Assembly (NCBI RefSeq): GCF_937903345.1
Contig: NZ_CALCZQ010000021.1
Span: forward strand, 1-64,000
Direction: 5' to 3'
Origin: an uncultured Emticicia sp.
Lineage (GTDB): Bacteria; Bacteroidota; Bacteroidia; Cytophagales; Spirosomataceae
DNA: 64,000 nt
Below, piece by piece: positions 18,154-27,496 of this stretch (positions are counted from its first letter, which is position 1; each line of letters begins with the position of its first letter). Under the pieces are notes generated by a model. That model was not told the origin of the DNA. It was given only the letters and a program-made list of their open reading frames with translations, and did not search any database. Position numbers and translations under genes: made by a program.

Positions 18154-19218
18154 TTAAAACTGATAAACGATTGCATTACAGTGCATCCCTGCTCCAACTG
18201 ATGCCATCACGACTTTCATACCTGCTTTGATGTGATAGTTTTCTAAGTCTCCTTTCCGTATCAAATCAAGCATTGTTGGCACGGTTGCCACTGAAGTATT
18301 ACCCGTAAATTCGATGGTTGTTGGAATTTTTCCTTCAAAAGACAAACCTTCGATATTATACATTTGAGCCAAATTATTGGCAAAAGCGTGTAGCATCTTG
18401 CCGTTGGCTTGATGAAACAAAAACATATCGACATCAGAGGCATTTAAACCTGCCTTATCGAGTGCTTTTTTGATAACCCTCGGCACCCAAACCGTGGCAT
18501 ATTTATACACATCTTTGCCATTCATCTTAAACAAAGTTGGGTTTTGCAATTCTTTATTATATGAACCACTCAAATAAATGCAAGAAACATCCTCTTGGGC
18601 GTGTGAGTAGGTAGCATAGGAAATGATTCCAGCCTCGACAGCATCAGAAGAGGAAATAATTGCCGCACCGCAACCATCGGCCAAAATCATGGAGTCTAAA
18701 TCATGTGGGTCGAGCAGGCGTGAGGCCACCTCAATTCCTACCACCAAAACATGAGTCGCATCACCCATCTGAATTGCCTGATGTGCCTGAATAATACCCT
18801 GCAACCAACCTGGACAACCAAATAGCAAATCGTAAGCGAAACATTCGTGATTACTGATTTCCATTTTATTTTTAAGCAAAGCAGCCATATTTGGCACTGT
18901 ATGAAAACCTTGCATTCCTTCGAGCATATTTCCCGCATTGTGTGCGACTATTATACCATCAATTTGATTTTTATCAATACCTGAATCAACTATTGCATTT
19001 TTTGAGGCTTCGACCATCAATGGTACAGAATCGCCTTTTTCAGGAATATACCTCCTTGATTTTATTCCCGTAATTGCTTCCAGTTTTCCGACAATTTCTT
19101 CCACAGGTTTCGGATTCACGACCCCATTGGCGTCCATGAATTTTCTATCCAAAAAATAGGAGTTTTCTATAATTCGCTCTGGCAAGTGGCTGCCTGTTCC
19201 TTTGATAATTGTTTTCAA
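18154..19218 (-). CDS. KAS III-type condensing enzyme
   Basis: A 354-residue thiolase-fold enzyme. Catalytic Cys lies in AYDLLFGCPGWLQG, His in MFLFHQANGKML and Asn in FTGNTSVATVPTM. The Cys loop differs from the FabH at 15622 (GCPGW in place of QCSGF), and the ADGCGAAIIS loop also differs, so its acyl substrate is probably different. These paralogs in Bacteroidota are generically labelled ketoacyl-ACP synthase III. Candidate roles are priming of branched or special fatty acids, or chain condensation in a secondary lipid pathway. Confidence 0.85.
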   Translation of the reverse strand: MKTIIKGTGSHLPERIIENSYFLDRKFMDANGVVNPKPVEEIVGKLEAITGIKSRRYIPEKGDSVPLMVEASKNAIVDSGIDKNQIDGIIVAHNAGNMLEGMQGFHTVPNMAALLKNKMEISNHECFAYDLLFGCPGWLQGIIQAHQAIQMGDATHVLVVGIEVASRLLDPHDLDSMILADGCGAAIISSSDAVEAGIISYATYSHAQEDVSCIYLSGSYNKELQNPTLFKMNGKDVYKYATVWVPRVIKKALDKAGLNASDVDMFLFHQANGKMLHAFANNLAQMYNIEGLSFEGKIPTTIEFTGNTSVATVPTMLDLIRKGDLENYHIKAGMKVVMASVGAGMHCNAIVYQF

Positions 19219-19263
19219 TATTATTGCTTAAAATAGTTTTTTTCTTTGAATAAAGATAATACC

Positions 19264-20178
19264 TCATTTACGAAGACGACGACGAGATTTAACTGGTTTA
19301 TCAATTACAATTGGTTTGATAAGTTTAAAAGAAATATTGGGTGCTTTAATAGTAGTAATAAGTTTATTATTTTTCAGAGCTTCTACTTTTCTTGCCGTTG
19401 CAATCGGTTCTAAGTCAATCGCAATTCGTGGGTCAAGCAGCGTAGTTGCTTGTTTGAGCCAGCCATAGGTATTCACTGGAAATGGATTTCCATTATCGTC
19501 AATTCTCAAGTAGGTCATGTGTAAATGCGTGTCGGAACGAGGCATGGCCGCATTAAATCCAGTTCGGCCGACGAGTGCAATTTTCTGCCCAGCTCGCACA
19601 ACTTGACCAGTTTTTACGTAGATTTCCCTTTGATGTGCATAATACCAAAGTCCACCATTATTGGTATCATAAATCCAAATATAATTTCCTCCTCGATACT
19701 CACTACCTATCTGCCACCCATTTTCTATGGCAATTACTATTCCGTCGGTGGTTGATAAGACTGGTACATAATCGTCGGTACGATCGTCTCTGCAGTCTTG
19801 ATTTTTGTCTTTCATGAAAATATCATGAGCGGGGTGACTGCCTTTCTTGGCTTGGTCGAATAAATCATACCCACGGGGAATATAGCCACTTCCGTAACCA
19901 CCAACCGCCCGAAAATCAAAGCCCATTAATGGAAAGCATACCTGCACCTGGGTAGAATCGTAGCGTGCAGTTGGGTGAGCTTCTTTCATGATTATCATCA
20001 TATTCTGAAATTGTTCACGGGCTTTTTGTGGCGTAAGTTTGTATTCACGAATATCCACTAACAATTGCTTGTATCCATTGATTACGCTCAGGTATTCTTT
20101 ATAGGTAACGGTAGAAGTATCCTTCTGCAAGAACAGAAGGTTAAAACACAGAACAAAAATTTTAATCATTCCTTTCAA
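19264..20178 (-). CDS. M23-family metallopeptidase
   Basis: A 304-residue protein with a hydrophobic N-terminus (MIKIFVLCFNLLFL), probably exported. The LytM/M23 zinc site is visible as HPAHD near the middle, the YYAHQRE segment, and the closing HLHMTY motif (HxH). It should cleave peptidoglycan cross-bridges or a related glycopeptide. The C-terminus is basic (KSRRRLRK). It lies downstream of the KAS III gene's promoter region on the same strand but is probably a separate transcript. Confidence 0.85.
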   Translation of the reverse strand: MKGMIKIFVLCFNLLFLQKDTSTVTYKEYLSVINGYKQLLVDIREYKLTPQKAREQFQNMMIIMKEAHPTARYDSTQVQVCFPLMGFDFRAVGGYGSGYIPRGYDLFDQAKKGSHPAHDIFMKDKNQDCRDDRTDDYVPVLSTTDGIVIAIENGWQIGSEYRGGNYIWIYDTNNGGLWYYAHQREIYVKTGQVVRAGQKIALVGRTGFNAAMPRSDTHLHMTYLRIDDNGNPFPVNTYGWLKQATTLLDPRIAIDLEPIATARKVEALKNNKLITTIKAPNISFKLIKPIVIDKPVKSRRRLRK

Positions 20179-20337
20179 CGAGTCGCCGCATTTGTTTCAG
20201 GCACGAAATTAAGAAAATCTTGTACTAATACCGTATAATCTACACCAAAATCTTAATAAAAAACAAGCTATTTGTATCATAAATTAAACTATTCCAATAT
20301 GTAATTTAACTAAACTACTACTTACCAACATTTTAAG

Positions 20338-20367
20338 TTGATTTTAATTTGCATTTAATTAATTTTG
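20338..20367 (+). promoter_or_regulatory. Bacteroidota-type promoter
   Basis: TTG at 20338-20340, 19 bases, TAATTTTG at 20360-20367; ATG of the next gene at 20391. Confidence 0.5.
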
Positions 20368-20390
20368 TAATTGAATAAAAAAATATATTT

Positions 20391-20945
20391 ATGCGAATAA
20401 AGTATTTATTTGGTCCCTTGTTTGTCATCTTTTCGTTGACTAATTTGGTCTGTGAAGCAAAGTTCGTCGGTGATTCTCCTACAAAAAGTGCAAAAGTGTG
20501 CACTAAAGAAGAACCTCCTGAGTCATCTTATCTAAACTTGACTAACGACATTCAGCGATATGCTAAAAAGTTTATTGGAATACGCTATAAAAGAGGCGGA
20601 AAAACAAGCAAAGGCTTCGACTGTTCGGGTTTTGTAGGCTATGTTTTCAAGAAATTTGATATGAAGTTGGGGGCCTGTTGTACTGAAATGTATAAGCTCG
20701 GTTACAACATTGAAACCAAAGAAGCTCTTGCTGGTGATTTGATTTTTTTTAGACGAGGAAAAAGCAATAAAAGCGGCATTTCTCACATCGGAATTGTACT
20801 TGAGTCAAACGCAAAAGGTTTGAAGTTTATCCATTCAGCTACGAGCAAGGGAGTAACTATCAGCTATCTCAATGATCCTTACTTTTCCGCTCATTTTGTG
20901 GGAGTAAAAAGAGTAATTGATAGTTTTAAGCAAGAATGTCCTTAA
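20391..20945 (+). CDS. NlpC/P60-family cell-wall peptidase
   Basis: A 184-residue exported protein with signal peptide (LFGPLFVIFSLTNLVCEA). The C40 catalytic Cys is in KGFDCSGFVGYVF and the His in GISHIGIVLE; the GDLIFF motif typical of the fold is present. It hydrolyses gamma-D-glutamyl-diamino acid bonds in peptidoglycan stem peptides. Encoded divergently from the M23 peptidase at 19264, so this short region carries two wall hydrolases. The terminus KQECP is unremarkable. Confidence 0.88.
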   Translation: MRIKYLFGPLFVIFSLTNLVCEAKFVGDSPTKSAKVCTKEEPPESSYLNLTNDIQRYAKKFIGIRYKRGGKTSKGFDCSGFVGYVFKKFDMKLGACCTEMYKLGYNIETKEALAGDLIFFRRGKSNKSGISHIGIVLESNAKGLKFIHSATSKGVTISYLNDPYFSAHFVGVKRVIDSFKQECP

Positions 20946-20952
20946 AATTAAA

Positions 20953-20989
20953 TTTGGTACAAGTCTGAAATAGCAGTACTTGTACCAAA
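20953..20989. terminator. Hairpin between convergent genes
   Basis: Perfect 12-bp arms starting TTTGGTACAAGT (20953-20964, 20978-20989). No strong T-tract, so terminator function is moderate. Confidence 0.5.
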
Positions 20990-21020
20990 GAATCTTCTGA
21001 AGATAAGAATGCAAATAGCA

Positions 21021-23258
21021 TCACAACTTCACTCTCACTACGCTGGTGTACTGTCCTCTAATAATAATTTCTTGTCCATCAACCATAATTTTCACTGCTT
21101 TATTTGCTGGATTGTGCCCCCAATACGCCGTATAAAGAACATCCTTACTATTATCATCACGTTTTTTGAGTACTAAGGGAAAACCTTTGATAAATGCTTC
21201 AGTTGGCAATTTATTATCACCCAATACTCGTTGGCCATCGGGAAGCGTAACATCTGGATATTCAATTGGCGTATTTGCTTCAATAATATCTTTGTTTACA
21301 CTCATTGCCCACACGCCCGCCATGAGCCAATCAATATTTTTTTGCGATTGAAACGGATAACTCGAAAGTTTATCTCCGAAGCGGTTTTCCCGGTATTTTT
21401 CGGATTCGAGTTCCATGGCTTTGCTTCCCCATAAATCAGGATTATCTACTTTGGTGTTTGGGTCGCTCCATAGGTCAATTCCATCAAGCCACATACTCCA
21501 AACACCCCAACTTTGCATCAAATCGGGCGGTACAATTGGTTTAGTTTTGATTCTAAAAACCTCGCCCTTCGCTGTTCGATGAGTTTGCTCGCCCAGTTGC
21601 CAATCCAAAGCTTCTACTTCATGCCAAATATTGGCCAAAGCTTTTTTTGTTGGCTCTATTTTTTTAGAGATTAACCCTTCAGTCATTAAATGATAAATAG
21701 TACCTACATTCCGCAAATCATTACAATAATTACCAACCTGTGAAACCGTGACAGCATCACGCACCGAATTCCAAACATTTCGTGTTGGCAATTCAGGAAA
21801 CGTACGATTGTATGCTTCAAAGCCACTTCCTTGCCATTTAAGCACATTTGTCATTCCTTGAGTGTCACGTTCTCCTTCAAATTTTGCACGACTCACACCT
21901 ATCGGATTTAAACTCCAAATCGCAAATTCGCCCTCAAAATTTTGGTATTTAAGCTCCTGTAAAGAAATACCGATTTTTCCGATATTCTTACTATTATTCC
22001 AAACACCAATCGGCTCAAAGTTCAAACTCAAATAGCCAGTTTTTACATTCGGACTTACTACTTCTGCAAAATTTTTACGTAAAATATTTGTGTCTACCCT
22101 ATCTAACCATTGATTGACAACTTCTTCGGTAGTTGTGTATGCTTTTGGGCAACCAGATTCATAGAGCCAATTATCATAATCCATCCATGCTCGATGAGCT
22201 ACATTGGGGGCATTGTGCACGTAAGTTACACCTCGTTTCATAGCTTTTTCGCCATCAAAATCGGTTGCGGATAAATATGAAAACTTAACAATTTTGCCTT
22301 TTGGCAAAGTAAACGATGGAAAAGAATCATAAAAATCAGGTAAAATACTTTCGCTCACATATGTAGCAGGATTCCAGAAATAAACAACGTTATCGACCGA
22401 ATCAGTTGTCAGGCGTTTACCAGGTACTGTAATATATTGTTGAAGCCAATTTCGAGCGTTCCAATGTTTGCCTTTTTCAGTGTAAACTTCTATTATACTA
22501 AGGTCAAAACCAGCCATTTGCGAAATATCTAAATTTTGTAAAGCAGCTGTATTTGATTTTTCGCCCAAACCAATATAGAAACCTTTTTCGTAGTTCTTAT
22601 CATTCATAAACGGCCTACTCCATAAATCGTCACTTAATCTTCCATTTTCAATTTTAAGTTTTGAAAGTACTTCACTTATTGAACCATCAGCACGAAGATA
22701 ATTAAACCCATCTGTCACTTTAGGGAAACCAGAAAAATTCATGTCTATACTTTTTCCTGGTCGAATTGTTGATAATAATGGAGGCTGTGTTTGCGGCAAA
22801 GTTATAGTTTTTTCTTGCGGAATTATGGCTGATGTTTCATTTGGCAGCGTTTTTTGTTTTTTTGAGTTTATAGCATAAATAGCTTTTTGTCCACACAAAA
22901 TTACAGGAGTACTATCAGCAGATTTTTGCTGTACACAAAACCGAGGAACTGTAAAACTTTTAGGCATTTCCAGTCCACCGTTGGCAGTTGGTTCAGCAAA
23001 ATATTGAACATAATTTTTATAATTTGTTACAACATCATTGCGTGAAAGCATATTTGCACCACGCACAATAAAACTATCCATTTCGCCCTGAATTACAAAC
23101 ATTTTATCGCCGTCAACCCACGCTCGTAATGGTTGATTTGTTACTTGCCATTGTCCAATAATTTGTCCATGACATGGGCGTAAAATTAGCTTTCGGAACT
23201 GAGCCGTAGCATCTAAAAAAAACACAAAAAGCAACAAAATAAAAAAAAATTTTTTCAT
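21021..23258 (-). CDS. Large exported protein of unknown function
   Basis: A 745-residue protein with a clear Sec signal peptide (FFFILLLFVFFLDATAQ). A short N-terminal beta region (RPCHGQIIGQWQVTNQPLR) is followed by a long Trp- and Asn-rich body (YEKGFYIGLGEKSNTAALQN, VTYVHNAPNVAHRAWMDYDN, LTDSVDN-type loops, DWQLGEQTHRTAKGEVFR). It has no sorting tail, lipobox or catalytic motif that I can identify. The aromatic composition suggests a carbohydrate-active or adhesin-like role, but this is only an impression. It is single-gene and divergent from PorP/SprF. Confidence 0.75.
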   Translation of the reverse strand: MKKFFFILLLFVFFLDATAQFRKLILRPCHGQIIGQWQVTNQPLRAWVDGDKMFVIQGEMDSFIVRGANMLSRNDVVTNYKNYVQYFAEPTANGGLEMPKSFTVPRFCVQQKSADSTPVILCGQKAIYAINSKKQKTLPNETSAIIPQEKTITLPQTQPPLLSTIRPGKSIDMNFSGFPKVTDGFNYLRADGSISEVLSKLKIENGRLSDDLWSRPFMNDKNYEKGFYIGLGEKSNTAALQNLDISQMAGFDLSIIEVYTEKGKHWNARNWLQQYITVPGKRLTTDSVDNVVYFWNPATYVSESILPDFYDSFPSFTLPKGKIVKFSYLSATDFDGEKAMKRGVTYVHNAPNVAHRAWMDYDNWLYESGCPKAYTTTEEVVNQWLDRVDTNILRKNFAEVVSPNVKTGYLSLNFEPIGVWNNSKNIGKIGISLQELKYQNFEGEFAIWSLNPIGVSRAKFEGERDTQGMTNVLKWQGSGFEAYNRTFPELPTRNVWNSVRDAVTVSQVGNYCNDLRNVGTIYHLMTEGLISKKIEPTKKALANIWHEVEALDWQLGEQTHRTAKGEVFRIKTKPIVPPDLMQSWGVWSMWLDGIDLWSDPNTKVDNPDLWGSKAMELESEKYRENRFGDKLSSYPFQSQKNIDWLMAGVWAMSVNKDIIEANTPIEYPDVTLPDGQRVLGDNKLPTEAFIKGFPLVLKKRDDNSKDVLYTAYWGHNPANKAVKIMVDGQEIIIRGQYTSVVRVKL

Positions 23259-23287
23259 TAAGATAAAGTTTAAAAGCTAATTCAACT

Positions 23288-23295
23288 CAAATTTA
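23288..23295 (-). promoter_or_regulatory. Putative -7 box for the gene at 21021
   Basis: The minus strand reads TAAATTTG, 30 bases before the ATG. No clear -33 TTTG was found. Confidence 0.4.
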
Positions 23296-23507
23296 TGAAC
23301 TATCAACGAAAAGCGGTTAAATTCTATTGAGCCAAAATCGAAATGAATTTATATTCACCTATTCGTAAATATTTTATTTAATTTTTGAATACTTTTAATC
23401 CACCCATATGGTTTATATGCTCCAATAAAGCCTTATCCATTTCGTTTCATTAAAAATTGCTTATTCTAAAGGGCGATTTTTTAATTTCATTCTAATTCTT
23501 TTGGTCG

Positions 23508-23515
23508 TATTTTTG
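23508..23515 (+). promoter_or_regulatory. Putative -7 box for PorP/SprF
   Basis: TATTTTTG, 27 bases before the ATG at 23542. The -33 element is not clear. Confidence 0.4.
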
Positions 23516-23541
23516 TTGTTCTAAAAAGAAAAAATCAACAC

Positions 23542-24438
23542 ATGAAAAAATATTTTATCGTAGCCTTTTTGGCATTTTCATCGTTCGCAAATGCCCAAAC
23601 GATATTGGAAGACCAATTTCAATTCAATTTTCTAGCAATCAACCCTGCTTTTGCCGGTGCAAGAGAAACTTTCAGTATGAATGCTATGCTTGGGAACCAA
23701 TTCAATGGCACACTTCGCCCACAACAAATCTATCAATTATTTTCAAGCGATGGCGTAATTCAGCAAGGGCGAGGCGGTTTGGGGCTTCAGGCATTCAATA
23801 GCAATAGTACAGGTTTCAATAATTCGGGTGTAAAAGTAGCTTATGCGTATCGCAAACAAATCGGTGATTTATTTTCGGTGGCACTCGGGGCTGATGCAGG
23901 TTTTATTTATCAGCCTACGATTTTGGCAGGTCTTGGTCTAAAGCAAATGTATCCTTATGCAGGTTTGGGTGGCTTATTTAATGCTGAGCGATTTTACGTA
24001 GGTTTATCAAAACCTGTAGTTTTTATCAAAGACGAAGGGCTTTATAATAGTAAAAAACCGTTTTACACAATGATGGGTTTTTCGCTGGGTGAATACGACG
24101 GTACAATGTTTAATCTCAGTGCGGTGATTGAAACCAACAAGACAGTAGGCAATGGTTTTCACCTCAACGGAAAAGCTTGGTTTGGCCGAAAATTTGGCTT
24201 AGGAGTTTCTTATCGTTCGCAAGAAGTAAGCGGAGCAAGAGTCAATAAGCTAATTCCGATGGCGGAGTTTCAAGTTTCTGATGCCATTCGTTTGGGAGCT
24301 TCTTATGACTCAAAACCACCCACCTACCAAACCCCAAATTCTTCTAGTAATTTCAAACAAAACGCTATTATGCAAATCTATTTTCGCTATGAAGGCCTCG
24401 GCAATGAACGAGGAACTAATCGACTGAAATATTATTAA
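23542..24438 (+). CDS. PorP/SprF-family outer-membrane protein
   Basis: A 298-residue protein with a signal peptide (MKKYFIVAFLAFSSFANAQ). The start of the mature protein (DQFQFNFLAINPAFAGARE) is the hallmark of the PorP/SprF family: outer-membrane beta barrels tied to the type IX secretion system and gliding adhesin secretion. Alternating amphipathic strands continue to the end, which closes in a strand-like RLKYY. SprF paralogs usually pair with a specific large secreted adhesin, but none adjoins here, so this copy may serve a distant substrate. Confidence 0.9.
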   Translation: MKKYFIVAFLAFSSFANAQTILEDQFQFNFLAINPAFAGARETFSMNAMLGNQFNGTLRPQQIYQLFSSDGVIQQGRGGLGLQAFNSNSTGFNNSGVKVAYAYRKQIGDLFSVALGADAGFIYQPTILAGLGLKQMYPYAGLGGLFNAERFYVGLSKPVVFIKDEGLYNSKKPFYTMMGFSLGEYDGTMFNLSAVIETNKTVGNGFHLNGKAWFGRKFGLGVSYRSQEVSGARVNKLIPMAEFQVSDAIRLGASYDSKPPTYQTPNSSSNFKQNAIMQIYFRYEGLGNERGTNRLKYY

Positions 24439-24540
24439 TTAATGAGCCCTGAATTATATTTACAAAAGCAGAATTTTGAATTAAACAATAAAGTACAGTC
24501 ATTCATCATTACCTTCTCAATTTACATTTTGCAAAAAAAA

Positions 24541-24573
24541 TGTGTACTTTATAGAATACGTACCGTAACTTTG
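24541..24573 (+). promoter_or_regulatory. Promoter of sucA
   Basis: TAACTTTG at 24566-24573 matches TAnnTTTG; TGTG at 24541-24544 is 21 bases upstream. The leader to the ATG at 24619 is about 40 bases. Confidence 0.5.
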
Positions 24574-24618
24574 CACAGATTATAAAGTTTACTCATTTCC
24601 GACATATACCATAGTTCA

Positions 24619-27414
24619 ATGGATCAATTTTCATACATTGCCAATGCCGACGTAGCCGCATTGGACGCACTTTACCAACAATACAAAGAAAATCCAACTT
24701 CTGTTGATGAAAGCTGGCAGAATTTCTTCAAAGGTTTTGAATTCAATCAAACATTTAACGCTAACGGTGCTTCGGCAAGCGTTCATTCAAGCCCAACTGC
24801 CACAAAATCAACATTTGATAGTGCCGACCACACTCGTAAGGAGATGGAAGTAGTGCATTTGATTCGTGGCTATCGTTCTCGTGGACATTTACTTTCAAAA
24901 ACAAATCCACTCGGTAACCGAAAAGATCGTCATCCAATGCTCGAATTATCTGATTTTAAATTATCAGATGCAGATTTAGATACAGTTTTTGAAGCAGGAG
25001 TGGAATTATTTGGAGAAGCCGCAACTTTACGTAAAATTGTAGATGCTTTAAAGAAAGTTTATTTGGGCAAAATAGGTTTTGAATACCTATATATTAGAGA
25101 TAGAAAAGCAAAAAACTGGTTACGCAAGAAAATTGAAAACGAATATTTATATTTCGACCCAAGTCGTGACCAAAAACTTCGTATTTTCGAGAAATTGAAC
25201 GAAGCAGTAAACTTCGAAAACTTTATACATACAAAATTCTTAGGAAAAAAACGTTTCTCACTCGAAGGTGGAGAGTCAACGATTCCCGCTCTTGATATTG
25301 CAATCAACCGTGGAGCAGAGCTTGGCGTCGAAGAAGTCGTCATCGGAATGGCTCATCGTGGACGTTTGAACGTATTGACAAATATTTTGCAAAAACCTTA
25401 TGAGCAAGTATTTAATGAGTTTGAGGAAAACGTACAGTTAGAATCATACAGCGATGGCGACGTAAAATACCACATGGGTTATACCAGCCAGGTAGAAACG
25501 CCCGAAGGTATTCGAGTAAGCTTGAAATTAATGCCCAACCCTTCGCACTTAGAAGCCGTAAATCCAGTAGTAGTTGGTTATGTGCGTGCAAGAGCCGATG
25601 CTCACTATGAAAAAGCAGTGGTTAAACCAAACGACCGTGATGATATCTATGACAAAGTATTGCCAATCCTAATTCATGGTGATGCGGCCGTGGCTGGTCA
25701 AGGTATCGTCTATGAAGTAACGCAAATGTCGAATCTTCCTGCTTATTATACAGGTGGAACGCTTCACTTTGTAATCAATAACCAAGTTGGCTTTACAACC
25801 GATTTTGATGATGCCCGATCATCTATTTACTGTTCAGACATTGCCAAAATTATTGACGCACCAATTTTCCACGTCAACGGTGATGACCCTGAAGCAGTAG
25901 TTTATGCTATGAAATTGGCCATTGAGTTCCGCCAAGAATTCAACCGTGATGTATTCGTTGATATGGTTTGTTACCGCAAATATGGTCATAACGAATCAGA
26001 CGAACCACGCATGACTCAGCCGACAATGTACAAAACCATTGATGCACATGCCAATCCACGTGAGATTTATCTAAAAGAGTTAATGACGCGTGGCGAAGCT
26101 GATTCAAAATTTGCCGAAGAAATGAAAAAAAGTTTCGAGGGCGAATTACAAGACCTTTTGGCGAAAGTAAAGCAAAAACAATTACCTTACCAAAAACCAA
26201 AATTGGAAGAGGCTTGGGAAAAACTTCGTCGTTCGGTGCCAGAAGATTTCGATCAATCACCAGCCACTGGTATTTCACATGAGGTAATTAATAAAGTTGG
26301 CAAAGCCTTATCGAATGTGCCAGAAGGTTTCAAACCTTTGAAACAAATCGAAAAGATTTTGGAAGAAAGAAAAGCAATCTTTGCCCAAGATAAACCATTC
26401 AACTGGTCAGTTGGAGAATTGATGGCTTACGGTTCGATTTTAAACGAAGGAAAATTTGTTCGTTTCACAGGTCAAGACGTACAACGTGGAACATTTACAC
26501 ACCGCCATGCAGTATTACACGACTCAGAAACTAACCAAAACTATAATAACTTAGCTCATTTGGGCGAAGGGCAAGGCAAATTTGAAATATACAACTCACT
26601 ATTAGCTGAATATGGCGTAATGGGTTTTGAATATGGATATGCGATGGCAAATCCTGATGCACTCGTTATTTGGGAAGCACAATTCGGTGATTTTGTAAAC
26701 GGAGCTCAAACCATGATTGACCAATTTATTGCAGCTTCCGAGTCAAAGTGGAACGCAATGAATGGTTTAGTACTTCTATTGCCACATGGCTATGAAGGAC
26801 AAGGGCCAGAGCATTCAAATGCTCGTCCTGAGCGTTTCTTGCAATTGGCGGCCGAGTACAATATGTACGTTTGTACTTGTACAACTCCTGCCAATATCTT
26901 CCACATGATGCGTCGTCAGCTCGCATTGCCTTTCCGCAAGCCGTGTATACACTTGTCGCCAAAATCAATGTTGCGTCACCCATTGGCAGTTTCACCAATA
27001 AGCGATTTTGCAGAGGGAACACGCTTTCAAGAAGTAATTGGTGATAAATATGCTGAGCCTAAAAAAGTAAAACGTGTATTGCTTTGTAGCGGAAAAGTAT
27101 ATTACGATTTGCTCGACAAACAACAAAAAGAAGGTCGTACAGATATAGCTATCGTAAGAGTTGAGCAATTGCACCCATTCCCGAAAACACAAGTTGAGAC
27201 AGAACTAGGTAGATACAAAAAGCCAGAAATCATTTGGGTGCAAGAAGAACCTGAAAACATGGGTTATTGGTCATTCATTTTGCGTGAATTCCCCGAAATT
27301 GGTATAAGAAATGTAGTAGCTCGTAAGTCTAGTGCATCACCAGCAACAGGCTTCACAAAAGTACACGCAAAAGAGCAAGCCGATATCGTTGAAAGAGCAT
27401 ATGCAGCAAAATGA
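24619..27414 (+). CDS. sucA: 2-oxoglutarate dehydrogenase E1 component
   Basis: The thiamine diphosphate-dependent decarboxylase of the TCA-cycle 2-oxoglutarate dehydrogenase complex. At 931 residues it is full length. The N-terminal E2-docking segment (LDALYQQYKENPTSVDESW) is present, followed by MAHRGRLNVL, the ThDP/Mg motif GDAAVAGQGIVYE near residue 353 with INNQVGFTT, and the transketolase-like C-terminal domain (LPHGYEGQGPEHSNARPERF). It is first in the cluster with sucB and lpdA, probably co-transcribed with sucB (82-base gap). Confidence 0.96.
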   Translation: MDQFSYIANADVAALDALYQQYKENPTSVDESWQNFFKGFEFNQTFNANGASASVHSSPTATKSTFDSADHTRKEMEVVHLIRGYRSRGHLLSKTNPLGNRKDRHPMLELSDFKLSDADLDTVFEAGVELFGEAATLRKIVDALKKVYLGKIGFEYLYIRDRKAKNWLRKKIENEYLYFDPSRDQKLRIFEKLNEAVNFENFIHTKFLGKKRFSLEGGESTIPALDIAINRGAELGVEEVVIGMAHRGRLNVLTNILQKPYEQVFNEFEENVQLESYSDGDVKYHMGYTSQVETPEGIRVSLKLMPNPSHLEAVNPVVVGYVRARADAHYEKAVVKPNDRDDIYDKVLPILIHGDAAVAGQGIVYEVTQMSNLPAYYTGGTLHFVINNQVGFTTDFDDARSSIYCSDIAKIIDAPIFHVNGDDPEAVVYAMKLAIEFRQEFNRDVFVDMVCYRKYGHNESDEPRMTQPTMYKTIDAHANPREIYLKELMTRGEADSKFAEEMKKSFEGELQDLLAKVKQKQLPYQKPKLEEAWEKLRRSVPEDFDQSPATGISHEVINKVGKALSNVPEGFKPLKQIEKILEERKAIFAQDKPFNWSVGELMAYGSILNEGKFVRFTGQDVQRGTFTHRHAVLHDSETNQNYNNLAHLGEGQGKFEIYNSLLAEYGVMGFEYGYAMANPDALVIWEAQFGDFVNGAQTMIDQFIAASESKWNAMNGLVLLLPHGYEGQGPEHSNARPERFLQLAAEYNMYVCTCTTPANIFHMMRRQLALPFRKPCIHLSPKSMLRHPLAVSPISDFAEGTRFQEVIGDKYAEPKKVKRVLLCSGKVYYDLLDKQQKEGRTDIAIVRVEQLHPFPKTQVETELGRYKKPEIIWVQEEPENMGYWSFILREFPEIGIRNVVARKSSASPATGFTKVHAKEQADIVERAYAAK

Positions 27415-27496
27415 CACCTACGCATCTAAGTTTGTCTTAGAAAATGTTGTAATAAAATAAAGAAGAAAAAACCAGAAGTAGAAAAATAGAATCATC

